This document shows positions 9,602 through 19,309 of a DNA stretch of 64,000 bases, one piece after another. Both the position numbers and the translations under genes were made by a program. The stretch is taken from the NCBI RefSeq assembly GCF_019175385.1, contig NC_083344.1:59086782-59150781 (forward strand), given 5' to 3'. A model generated the notes under the pieces. It did not search any database and was not told the DNA's origin. It saw only the letters and a list, made by a program, of their open reading frames with translations. The DNA is from Lycium barbarum. Its lineage: Eukaryota > Streptophyta > Magnoliopsida > Solanales > Solanaceae. How positions within the stretch are numbered: position 1 is the stretch's first letter; each line of letters begins with the position of its first letter.

Positions 9602-11068
9602 ATGCCTCCGAAGATGGCAACGGCGGCCCAAAAGGGCAAGGCGAAGGTGGGAGAGACCAGTCAGGCACAACGGGCTACTCGGGCTCGTGTTTATGATTTG
9701 CCTGAGGTTACACCTCATTCTGAGGGGTCTGCTACACCCCCATTAGTACAGCCTGGAGCGGGACCTTCAGCAGCTCCAGAGGTCCGTGTACCCGCTCCTG
9801 AGATTCCTCAGCCAGGGGCGGAGGATAGGACCCTGCGGGAGGCTGTACAGTTGTTGACCACGATTGTAGCCGGCCAGGCTCGCAGACGCGGGCGGAGGGA
9901 CGATGATGATGAGGACAGGCGGGAAAACCTGAGAGTTCGGGAGTTCTTGTTATGCGGCCCTCCAGAGTTTTTCGGGTCTAAGCCCGACGAGGACCCCCAT
10001 GACTTCATTCGGGGGATGCGGCGTGCATTAGACTTGGTCAGGGCGTCAGAGACCGAGTCGGTTGAGCTAGCTTCGCATAGACTTCGGGACGTTGCCGCGC
10101 ATTGGTATGAGACTTGGGAGCTATCCCGGGGTGAGGGTGCTCCTCCAGCTATGTGGGATCAGTTTGTGACTGCTTTCACCCGCCACTTCCTGCCCCCAGA
10201 GTTACGACGGGAGCGAGCTGATCGGTTTTTGCATCTGCAGCAGAGGGGTCGGAGCGTCCGTGAATATAATTTGGAGTTCGATTCCCTGGCCCGGTATGCC
10301 CCTGCCGTGGTGGCAGATATGACAGATCGGATGCATAGATATGTTATGGGGCTGGATCGTTACTTGATTGACGGGTGTATGGAGGTGTCATTGCAGACAG
10401 ATATGGACATTGCCCGTCTACAGGCCTACGCCCAGGGGATGGAGAATCGGCACCGAGCAGATCGGCCCAGCCGAGAGTATGATGGGAGACGGCCCAAGAG
10501 GGCCAGATCAGCGGGGTATTCTGGAGATTCTCGGAGCGGGCAGCCGCAGTATCAGTCCAGCGGGCACTTTCCGCCGTCAGGCCGGGACACACAGTCTATT
10601 GGTAAGAGGTTTGATGGAGCAGGACCGTCCAGGGCAGACCAGAGTTCCAGAGCCCCAGGTCCTCAGTCGAGCAGGGGTCCCAGTCAGTCTAGGCCACCCA
10701 TACCCCAGTGTTCGTATTGCGGAAGATCGCACCCAGGGGAGTGCTTCAGGGCCACGGGGGCCTGTTTTGCTTGCGGCCGCCAGGGCCATATCATGCGGGA
10801 TTGTCCGTGGGCAGGCGGTTCCGGCAGCGCAGCACCGCCGATGAGATCCGTTGCTGGTTCGTCATCTACCCCTTCGGCCACGCGCTCTACGGGGCGAGGT
10901 ATGCCAGCACCAGCGGGCCGCGGTAGAGGCCGTGGTGGGGCTTCAGATTCTAGCGGTCCCTCGAACCGCATCTATGCTCTGACTGGTCGTCGGGACCCAG
11001 AGGCACCCCCAGACGCAGACCCAGGTATATTACTAACCTTTTTGTTTAATGAAAATGTGCAATGGTAG
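9602..11068 (+). CDS. gag: Gag polyprotein of element C, intact, with novel C-terminus
   Basis: Structural capsid-nucleocapsid protein of 488 residues. I start it at the ATG at 9602 (MPPKMATAAQ), because F, I and J begin at the same place and an AG acceptor-like site lies 2 nt upstream; an in-frame ATG at 9590 is less likely. Order: basic N-terminus, Pro/Ala-rich linker to about residue 80, capsid-like retrotransposon gag domain about 115-250 (HWYETWELS, RSVREYNLEFDSLARY), Arg/Ser/Gln-rich linker, knuckle-like CSYCGRSHPGEC from residue 370 and classical CCHC knuckle CFACGRQGHIMRDC from 388. Homology to gag-pol stops near 11037, just before the protease, after which the frame closes at 11066-11068. 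Intact while pol is gone, so it may act in cis packaging of its own RNA. Confidence 0.93.
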   Translation: MPPKMATAAQKGKAKVGETSQAQRATRARVYDLPEVTPHSEGSATPPLVQPGAGPSAAPEVRVPAPEIPQPGAEDRTLREAVQLLTTIVAGQARRRGRRDDDDEDRRENLRVREFLLCGPPEFFGSKPDEDPHDFIRGMRRALDLVRASETESVELASHRLRDVAAHWYETWELSRGEGAPPAMWDQFVTAFTRHFLPPELRRERADRFLHLQQRGRSVREYNLEFDSLARYAPAVVADMTDRMHRYVMGLDRYLIDGCMEVSLQTDMDIARLQAYAQGMENRHRADRPSREYDGRRPKRARSAGYSGDSRSGQPQYQSSGHFPPSGRDTQSIGKRFDGAGPSRADQSSRAPGPQSSRGPSQSRPPIPQCSYCGRSHPGECFRATGACFACGRQGHIMRDCPWAGGSGSAAPPMRSVAGSSSTPSATRSTGRGMPAPAGRGRGRGGASDSSGPSNRIYALTGRRDPEAPPDADPGILLTFLFNENVQW

Positions 11069-12370
11069 GTTTGTACCTCAGTATTATGAGATATACTTTT
11101 TTTTGTGTGTGTCAGTAAAGGTAAGGTAAGAATCCGAATTAATGAAAATATCCGAGGCAGTTATCTGTACATGTGGGAGGAAGATATATGGGATTTGGAA
11201 GACTAGAACGATAGACCTCACAGCCAGAAAAGCAAACGACCTCTTTGGGTCAGAATGGGACCCGCTACGAAAAATTTCCGAAAAATTTGCTAAGACCCCG
11301 TTTGGCCTAAAATTACGTGATAAAGGTCGTGCGAGGCAATTGGCGAAATTATATCAGCCCTAACGCGTCGAAATGTGTAAAAGTTTCAGGGTTAAGCGTG
11401 CTCAAGCCAGAGCAATTCTGGGATGGGTGACCCCCTGGGAAGTAACGCAAAATTTTGCACAAGTGTAAGTATGATTAACGTAAATGGGAATTTGGGGTAA
11501 CCAAAGGTGAATAGAATGTGTGGAGAATAATTAGTGCCCTTTCGAGAGTCGCGCGGAACGAGGCGGACAAAATGGGCGAAAAGGAAAGGATACAACACCT
11601 CTTGGGAAAATTGAACGAATTTGAATAACAGCCAGAGATGTTCGCCGGTAAGGTATGAGTAAACGTGTGTAGGTGTATATGTATGTGTATGTGTGTGTAT
11701 GATTCTCATTTGGTGCCTAGGAGGGCTAAGAGCTGAGCCCGGCGACTAATGTTGTGATAAATAAAAGATAAGCAGTGTGAGTAATTGGAATTTTTGAAGG
11801 AGTCGATACGTAAGACGCAAAGTAAATTGTGTGACGACTTGGTGAGTGAGTTTGCAAATAAAGGAAAATTCTCATGAATTATTGGAGCCTTAATATGAAT
11901 GATTTGATTCTAAATTGATATCCTATCTGTGGTGCTTCTGCACTTCCGATTCCGATGAGGCTCTACCTAGTACACCTCTGTACTTCTGCGTTCGACTAGG
12001 TTCCCGTCCGATGAACCTTTTGTGCGTTTGATTCTGAATCCGTTCCTGTCTGGCACGCCTCTGTGGGTCTGACTCTGGATATAAATCCGTCCGATATACG
12101 CATGCGCGTCCGGCCTAAGTTCTGAATCTGTTTAGCATGAAGTGTCTGATATGAAGTAGAGTGAGATTACGACGATGGGGTGAGGGAAACTCAAAAGTGT
12201 GACAAGAAAATGATATTGACTATGATGTCTGGAAAGCGTTCGTCTATTACAAGAATATAGCGTATGGTTCGGTCATTACGTAGAGTACGAGAAAATGGAT
12301 TATGAAGGCATTTGGATTGGTGATGTGAGAAATCTACCCCGAGTATTGGTAAGGGAGCCATGTCGGAGAA
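11038..12370 (+). other. Non-coding segment replacing pol in element C
   Basis: About 1.33 kb unrelated to pol, between the end of gag homology and the resumption of family sequence upstream of the polypurine tract. It contains one 73-codon ORF (11142-11363) that I do not recognise, and a 5S rRNA-like stretch at 11387-11460. The left junction lies just upstream of where the protease starts in F and I. I see no RT, integrase or protease motif. Origin unknown; capture during reverse transcription or descent from a separate non-autonomous lineage are both possible. Confidence 0.75.
11387..11460 (+). pseudogene. 5S rRNA-derived fragment with internal control region
   Basis: GGTTAAGCGTGCT (11390-11402) and GGATGGGTGACCCCCTGGGA (11421-11440) match box A and box C of the plant 5S rRNA internal promoter, in the right order and at about the right spacing, with an intermediate AGAGCAATTCT. 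The 5' half of 5S rRNA is not recognisable, so this is not a 5S gene. Similar 5S-derived promoter segments are known in the LTRs of Cassandra TRIM elements; here it lies in the interior of a gag-only element. Sense orientation matches gag. Confidence 0.8.
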
Positions 12371-12397
12371 ATCAATAAAGGACAACTATCAAAAGAA

Positions 12398-12410
12398 CCC
12401 CCCCCCCCCC
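12398..12410 (+). repeat. Poly-C run
   Basis: Thirteen C residues where the related element F has CCCCC at the same position before the PPT hairpin; expansion by slippage is likely. Confidence 0.9.
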
Positions 12411-12440
12411 AGAGTTGTACGACACCCATGAAGTCGATTC

Positions 12441-12476
12441 AACATTCGAGGACGAATGTTCTTAAGGGGGGGAGAA
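12441..12476 (+). promoter_or_regulatory. Element C pre-PPT hairpin and polypurine tract
   Basis: AACATTCG/CGAATGTT hairpin at 12441-12460, then TAAGGGGGGGAGAA directly before the 3' LTR at 12477. Plus-strand priming site. Confidence 0.88.
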
Positions 12477-15400
12477 TGTTATGTCCCGTATTTTCGTATA
12501 ACGGGAAATCAAGAAATAAATGAGACTTGTGTGTGTTGAGGAAATATTTTGATTCAAGTTGCTATGCTCATGTTGATTATGAAATCATTGACGTCAAGAC
12601 CTCGGGGAAGGCCGAGGGTGAATTTGGAATTTCGGAAATTTGTTTCGGGAATTACAAAACGGGACTTTTAATGAATTGGGCCAAGAAAAAAAATTAGAAC
12701 ACAAAATGAGGCCCAAGGTTAGTGGGTTGGCCGTCCAATTTAGAGGCCCAAACCCATTTTTAAATGTCATGTGCTATGCACATGACACTTAGTAATGGAT
12801 ATATATCATGAACACTTGATAATTATCAAGAAAATAAATCAAAAATTCAAGAACACAAGGAGAGAGGGGTTTCGGCCACTATAGAAAAAAAAAGAAAGAA
12901 AATTTCCAAGCTTGATTGTTGATCCAAAAATCTCAAGTTTTACATAGTTGTGAAGTACTCAAGACGCTCTCCGACGTGATACAAGTAGTTTGGAGAAAGA
13001 GCGACGTTTGCGACAAGTCGGAAATTCAAGAAAAAGGTAAGATCTTTATGTTTTAATGCTATGAAATGGATACATATGTGTTAGTGATTGAATTGGCATG
13101 AAGATTTTGGAATGGTGTTGTGTTTGTGCATGGCGTGTGTGTGCAAAAAGAGTGTGTTTGGCCGTGGGTTTTATAAGGTTTAAGGCATAAGAATTTGATC
13201 TTATTTAGCTTGAATGATGTGTTGTTGTGGTCATTATGTTGTAAAGGATTGATTAAGGAATTGAGTTGGTGTTAGAAAATAATTTCGGACGTTATCGGAA
13301 AGTGTATACCTTTGGTATATTTGTGTATATCATAGTATATATATGATACTAAAGACTTTAAATATGATTTATGGTTGATGATAATGAGTTTGGAATGAAA
13401 CGACGCAAGTTAGAACGTTCGTCGTAATTTTTGGTGTTTTGAATAAAAATTGGAAAGTAGTGAACTTTGGGGATGTTTGTATGTGGTTTGGAACTTGTTT
13501 GTTATGTAATGGAATAATCTTGAATGAATGAATACAATAATGTGGATGTGAGTTGAAATTGTGAAGTTTGGAAATAGGATTACCAACTTATGAAATAAGG
13601 TGCAATTGTGAAGTTAGTGTGTTTGATTGTGATTCGTATTGTGTAATGATGTTTGGGCTGTTGATGTTATTATATTTTGAGCCGAGCTAAGTCTCGGGGG
13701 TGTTAGATTTATAGGGGAAGTGCTGCCGAAATTTCGGTAGCCAAATATAGCCCAAGGACTAAAATGTTAATTCTCATGAATAGTAACTGGTAAAAGTGAC
13801 CATTTGCAGTTTCTGGACGAAACGGGAATTGCGATTTGAAGAGCGTAAGGCGCCAACCAGGTATGTAAAGCCTACCTATCATTCTTTTGGCATGTCCTAG
13901 TCCTACTAGGTTAATATCGGAACCTCGGGAATAATCCTACTCTTGGAAATCGAGGTTCAAGTTCGAGCACTATTCACTCAGCGCGATTGAACCCTCTTTG
14001 TCACCTTTGGTTAAAAGAATGTTCGTACCTCCATAACTTGTGATGTTGTGTCCGAAACTCTTCGAAACTTTTGTAGATGGCTCTATGGAGCCGAAAGTCT
14101 GTGATTTGTGTCCGCCACCTCAATTTGACTCGAGGTGGGCCCGCGAGCCCCGAGGCTCCCCTTATTCGGTTTGTTTGATTCATTTGTGTCCGTTATGATC
14201 CGCAACCGTCTGTTTAGGACCCAAGGATGTGTTTGAAACTTTCTATGCCATTAATGTACGTTCTGTACTTGAATGATGTGAGATTTTCGGAAAATGACTT
14301 ATGAACAGTTTTCTTGCGAATTTGGCAGTTTGGAACTTCGTAACTTTTATACGCATACTTTGATCAGTCTGATTCCTACTCCGATCCTTCGGGCGTCAGT
14401 ATATACCTCTACGTAAACTATATGTTAAGTCCGACAAATTATTTTTGATATGCATATGATTTCGGCACTACTCTGTTCGTGCTGCCTGCTATGACTTCGT
14501 TCGTCGGTACCCGGGCCGACTTTGTGATCGTGCGCACTATAATATATTCGGGAGTTATGATGTGTTACGGTTTCCGAGGCCTCGCCATAGGGCTGGTTAC
14601 CGTTTATGGAGTTATGATGTGATATGGCATTTGATACGTTCTGATGATATGATGTGTGTGTGATAAGATGTGTCTGGAGATTGTACGGAGATTTGAAACC
14701 TTCTGGAGTTTTGATGTGTTGTGGCACCAGCGTCGGGGGGTGACCACGTTCCTAAACCCTACACATGATTTGATTTGCATTTGTACGTTCGCCTCCCGCA
14801 CAGGTTTGCTTTGTTGCGATGTTGGTGTGTTTGTTCTTTCTGACTCTAGCTGTGTTTGTGATTTCTGTACCTTCTGCTTTACATACTCAGTACTCCTCCC
14901 GTACTGACCCCCGTTTCTTCGGGGGCTGTGTTTCATGCCCGCAGGTACAGAAGCTCGTTTGGGTGGTCCTCCAGTTTAGGCTACTCACTCTGCTGTGTTG
15001 GAGAGCTCCCTTTTGATCCGGAGCCTACTTTTGGTACATATCTTTTGTTGTGTCTGTATTTTGTATATTTGGATGAGTGGGTACGGCGGGGCCCTGTCCC
15101 GTCCTATGTTCTTATGTTCTGTTTTGTTTAGAGGCCTGTAGTCATATTTGTGGGTCGTGGGTCCGGTGTGTTTGCATGTGAGTCTGTTTTACGATCTTAA
15201 GCTGCCCGTACGCTACTATGGCCAAGTCGGCCTCTGAGTCTGTATGTATGTGTATGCATTTGGGGGCGATGTGCATTCCGCCACCCTTCTGATGTGTGTG
15301 TGTGAAATTTGGCGATGTACATTCCGCTTCCTTTCTGATTTGTGATTTGTCTGATCTGTACGGGCGACTGCTTAGGATAAGTGTTCGGTAGATGTCTGAT

Positions 15401-15526
15401 TACGATGTTGAGTTCGAATAACGTACGTTGAGTTTGGGCGAGTCGGATTACGATGGTCTGGGTGTGAGTTCGTTTGGGGTGTCCCAGAAGGACACCAGTC
15501 GCGGCCCACGGGGCTGGGTCGTGACA
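12477..15526 (+). mobile_element. Element C 3' LTR
   Basis: 3050 bp, same length as the 5' copy and differing at about 15 positions by eye. Landmarks: TATATA near 12800, donor AAG/GTAAGA at 13035-13041, mini-exon 13810-13860 with consensus donor GTATGT, conserved block 14876-14948. Followed by ATGTT, the target duplication. Confidence 0.95.
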
Positions 15527-16374
15527 ATGTTGGTTGGGCTGTTATAGGGTAGTTTAGATGAAAATGTTATGACTATGGATCATTAAGAATAACTTGAATA
15601 TGTCGTAGTTGTATGTGGATTATTATCAAATGTTGTAAACGTGGACTATTTGGGATGTTGTGCGGGCTGTTCGGAGTGTTCTCGAGTATTGTCTTGAATA
15701 GCCTCGATATGGTACTTGAGCGTGTGGTTATTGATGTTGTCTTAGTCATTGTGTAGTTGGTTGGAATATAAGGGAAACGTCGTCTAATTTCTAGAAAGGA
15801 GTTACTAACGTTAGAATACGTTTTGAATCTCCCCGTAGCTTAACCATAGTTCTTGACGTCTTAATATAGGTTGAGACACTACTGGGCAGCGTATGCGTGT
15901 TGTGTTGCGAATAAGCGCTAAAGGTATGTAAAGCCTATCCGTTCTTTATTTTGGCATGTCTTAGACGTAAGTGATGAATGATATAAGCTTTGGGATAATT
16001 CCATTCATAAGTTCCGAATATGATTCATGATTCTTATTTACTTCTTGATGTTAGAACTTTTAAAGCAGTTAAGCTACTGCCCTCGAGCTTTCTATATGTT
16101 GGATAGTATAATCGGATGTATAAGTATCTATTCCTAAAGGCTCTATAATTACTAATGACTCTGACTTCATAAGTTATTTCACATTATTTCGATACATGTC
16201 TATGATTCCTGAGGCTCCCTTTGATATAGTTCATAATGATATTTAAAGAGTACTTAACATGACTATCGCTTGGACACTCGAATGTTAGCTAGTCTACTTG
16301 TCTATCGAGTCTCAGATGATGATTTAATTGCACGTGGATACTCACTACTCTACTCGTGCATACTATTGTTACGT

Positions 16375-16625
16375 CTTTCACCGAGTCCCGGGCCGGGTAT
16401 GTTATCATGCACAGTTTTACTACATTATTCACCGAGTCCCATAATGGGCCGGGTACGGTATATGATGATATGATTATTCACCGAGTCCCATAATGGGCCG
16501 GGTACGGTATACGATGATATGATTTTTCACCGAGTCCCATAGTGGGCAGGGTACGATATATGACGATATGATGATATGACTATCCGCCGAGTCCCATGAT
16601 GGGCCGGGTACGGTATATGATAATG
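16375..16625 (+). repeat. Minisatellite CACCGAGTCCC...GGGCCGGGTA in D 5' LTR
   Basis: About five imperfect units of 40-55 bp, each with CACCGAGTCCC, a partly self-complementary CCCATAATGGG core, CCGGGTACGGTATA, and a GATGATATGAT tail. Copy number differs between LTRs of the same family. Confidence 0.8.
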
Positions 16626-17059
16626 ATATGCATGACTTGTTTTGTAAGACACAGGTACAGTGATTTATTGATTATCATACTTTTCTCCTGGAATCTTTAA
16701 TTCAGTTATGATCTTCCATATTGTATTTCATGCTTTATATACTCAGTACATATCTCGTACTGACCCCCTTTCTTCGGGGGGCTGCGTTCATGCCCGCAGG
16801 TACAGATACTTAATTTGGTAACCCCCCAGCTTAGGACTTCTACTCAGCCGTCTTGGAGTGCTCCGTTGTTCCTGAGTCTAGTCTTTTGGCACAAATCTAC
16901 TGATATATGTATATGTTCATTTAGGGGTACGACGGGGCCCTGTCCCGTCATATGTTACTGTTGATACTCTTAGAGGTCTGTAGACATATGTGTGGGTTGT
17001 ATATAGATGTTGTTCAGTTATGCCTATATGACTTATGTTGGGACGTTCCCGTATGTAGT

Positions 17060-17190
17060 GGCAGCCTTGTCAGCTTGCGTATATATATACATTTTGGGTT
17101 GTTGTATGTAGTGGCAGCCTTGTCGGCTTGCGTATATGTTTGGGGATGTTCCCGTACGTTGTGACAGCCTTGCCGGCTCGTGTATTATTA
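17060..17190 (+). repeat. Tandem repeats of the GCAGCCTTGTCGGCTTGCG type
   Basis: Three imperfect copies of a unit around GTGGCAGCCTTGTCGGCTTG, each followed by GTAT/GTATATA and separated by 40-60 bp. Also present in the D 3' LTR (28120-28250), singly in L and F, and in multiple inverted copies in K (32535-32690). Confidence 0.7.
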
Positions 17191-17384
17191 TATCTTTTGA
17201 TTAGATGTGACTCCTCAGGAGACAGGTTACCATGATACATGGATGTGACGTTTTGAGATAACGTATGTTTTCACAAAGTTTCTATATGATGTTCAGCTTC
17301 AGTTTGATTATGCCTGACAGATATGTATACGAGTGTCCAGCTCGAGCACTAGTCACGGCCTACGGGGTTGGGTCGTGACAAAAG

Positions 17385-17396
17385 TGGTATCAGAGC
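17385..17396 (+). promoter_or_regulatory. Element D primer binding site
   Basis: TGGTATCAGAGC four bases after the D 5' LTR, initiator tRNA-Met type. Confidence 0.92.
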
Positions 17397-17439
17397 AGTT
17401 CATCCTCGGAGTGTCTACAGACCGTGTCTAGTAGAGTCT

Positions 17440-17475
17440 TGTTTATCGGTGTGTTGTGCACCACATCTATAAGCA
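17440..17475 (+). other. Element D leader hairpin with GTGCAC loop
   Basis: Same 36-nt structure as in C. Differences (A to G in the inner stem, A to G in the outer stem) change A-U or G-C partners into G-U pairs, so the RNA fold is kept although D has no gag. Confidence 0.6.
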
Positions 17476-19309
17476 GGAAGCTACAGGACATTTAGGATGT
17501 TACCTTTCTTTCATATCTAAGATCGTGCGATAGAGCCGAGTCATAGGAAATGAAATTCCTTATACTAACCTTTGATTTTAGCAGAAGGACGACATTGACA
17601 GAAGGAAGTGACTGATGATATTTGAAGTTTCAAAGCACGCAGGTAAGTAAAGGCACGAAAGATATATGTCGGGTAAGGTATTGAAGTACGAATTGAAATG
17701 TAAAGTTGAAAATTGAAAGGAAAAGTAGACAGGAAAGTGTAACAGGTGCAGTTCAAGTTGGACATACGAGGTAAGTCCATCATTTTCATACTGTTGTTGA
17801 TATTGGGAGCCCTGTGTGGCTGTGATATGATATAATATGAATATATTTATATATATATATATATATATATGTTGGCCCTGTGAGGCATTGTTGGTATTTC
17901 CTGCGTGCAGGTTTTGAGATAGTAAGAAATACAGAGGAAGCTCTGCCAAAATTTTCCTAGAAATAATAAGAGAATGAGATATAGGTTTGTAATATGTCTT
18001 GAAAGGTCGTGCCAACAGTAATGATGGGATTTGACTAAGTTGCGAGTATGGCTGACCTCGAGAAATAAGTTAATTGCTGAATTGATAGTAATAGCAATTA
18101 AGAGGTCGATATCGATATGGTAAAAAGAAGAATCTGAAAAGGGTTTAGGATATTAAGAGATGATTTAGAAAAGGCTGGCAAACCGTGATAGAGTGCTATA
18201 CTAAGGCACTGATTGAATTGATAAGCAGGGATAAATTATGACGAGTTTATAGTTAAAGGAAGTAATAGTATGATTGAGACAAGAGTACAGAGGAAAAAGA
18301 ATTGTGACGGATATGAATGTATTGATAAGACAGCTTGTGAGAAATTAAGGATAAGATGGATTAGAAAGGGTAAAATGTTAAGAAGTGTTACACTATAGGA
18401 TTGAATATGAACAGGATATAATGTGATTATAATGGGGATTGTTATGAAAATAAGTAAATCCTAGTGAGGAAGTGGCCAAAGATATGACATGGTCTATGTG
18501 ACTAGAATATAAGGGTAAGTGTGAGCTGAAAAGCGAGCTATAGAACGAATAAGAAAGACTTATCAAGTTCGGTAGGGAAAGTTCAGAATAAAGATTGCGT
18601 GATAACGGAAATGATAGCGAGCACCAGAGAAGAAGAAGAGTAATTGAAAGAAGGAAATAAGAAGAAAGCGAGTTAACAGTGTAGCAATAGGTTATGACAT
18701 GTATAGCCGAGAACACGAGTAATATAAGTGACGGAATTGTGAAAGACCAAGTTATAAAAAGATGAGTAACAAGGTAGAATGAGTGCTAGAAAATGACTGG
18801 TATGATAAGAATAAACAAGGATGAACAGAATACGTTTTAAAAATGAGAAAAGGATTATGCGAAAGTAATGTGTTCCGAAGGATACAAAGGTAGCATAAGA
18901 TTCCTCGTGTACAGAATAAAAGATAGACATAGACGGGAGAAATGATAAGGGAATTCTAAAGGAAGCACCTAAGATAGACGTAATTAATTGAGTACGAGTA
19001 TGGTACGAAAGGGGAATATATAGTTACGAAATTAAAGGTGTAGTACGACGACGAGGTGATAAGATAAGGGTTTCCCTAAAATGAATTTGATATGATTTTG
19101 AGTAAGTTAGAAGTCGTTACTAAGAACACAACAAGGGTAAAAAGGGCATAAGGCATAAAGGAGTACTGCGTATACACGACTTCACCTCCGAAATAGTGAA
19201 ATCCCTAAAGGACAAGGGCTGTAGGCTTGAACAAAATGATGTATTGTAAATTTATTAAAGGAAACAGATGATATAGGTTGGGATAAAGATAATGTTACAA
19301 GAGGACTTT
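17476..19309 (+). other. Element D interior, left part: non-coding purine-rich sequence
   Basis: After a short leader, about 1.8 kb of A/G-rich sequence without gag, protease or RT similarity. It aligns with E's interior (about 28897 onward) at high identity with small indels, so it is a heritable feature of this non-autonomous lineage. Minus-strand ORFs (for example 17578-18015 and 18393-18716) are low-complexity shadows of the purine-rich strand. A (TA)n tract lies at 17848-17870. Confidence 0.75.

Larger units (their letters stand above)
6342..15526 (+). mobile_element. Element C: young gag-only Ty3/gypsy element, structurally complete
   Basis: A 9185-bp element with two 3050-bp LTRs, primer site, leader hairpin, intact gag, a non-coding replacement for pol, and a polypurine tract. 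The target duplication ATGTT is perfect (6337-6341 and 15527-15531). I counted about 15 differences between the LTRs, about 0.5 percent, making it the youngest datable element here. Everything from protease to the end of the chromodomain is absent, so RT and integrase must come from elsewhere. LTR and gag resemble I and J more than F, so an I/J-type element is the likely partner. Confidence 0.93.
15532..17380 (+). mobile_element. Element D 5' LTR, right segment
   Basis: Resumes D's LTR after element C. Contains the 54-nt exon-like segment 15870-15923 (AATATAG on the left, GTATGTAAAG on the right), the CACCGAGTCCC minisatellite (16375-16625), the conserved block (16731-16803), and repeats of GGCAGCCTTGTCGGCTTGCG (17060-17190). 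Ends TCGTGACA at 17380, followed by the primer site. Confidence 0.9.

Noticed and set aside
9503..9718. ORFs on the minus strand across gag regions (for example 9503-9718, 10684-10971, 62681-63169)
   Set aside because: They lie antisense to gag, whose frame is supported by conserved capsid and zinc-knuckle motifs in four elements; none shows a domain.
10980..11068. A frameshifted pol continuing after C gag
   Set aside because: No protease, RT or integrase motif follows in any frame before the polypurine tract; homology to F and I stops near 11037.
11142..11363. A real gene of 73 codons in the pol replacement of C
   Set aside because: No recognisable domain, short, and no second copy in the window to test conservation; left as an unassigned ORF.
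11387..11460. A functional 5S rRNA gene
   Set aside because: Only the part around the internal control region is present; the 5' half and a proper T-rich terminator context are lacking.
16375..16625. CRISPR-like array from the regularly spaced CACCGAGTCCC repeats
   Set aside because: Units are imperfect and contiguous, spacers are themselves repeated, no cas genes exist and the DNA is from a plant LTR.
17578..18015. Minus-strand ORFs rich in Ser, Tyr, Leu and Phe in the D and E interiors
   Set aside because: They are shadows of a purine-rich plus strand; the frame is not preserved between D and E.
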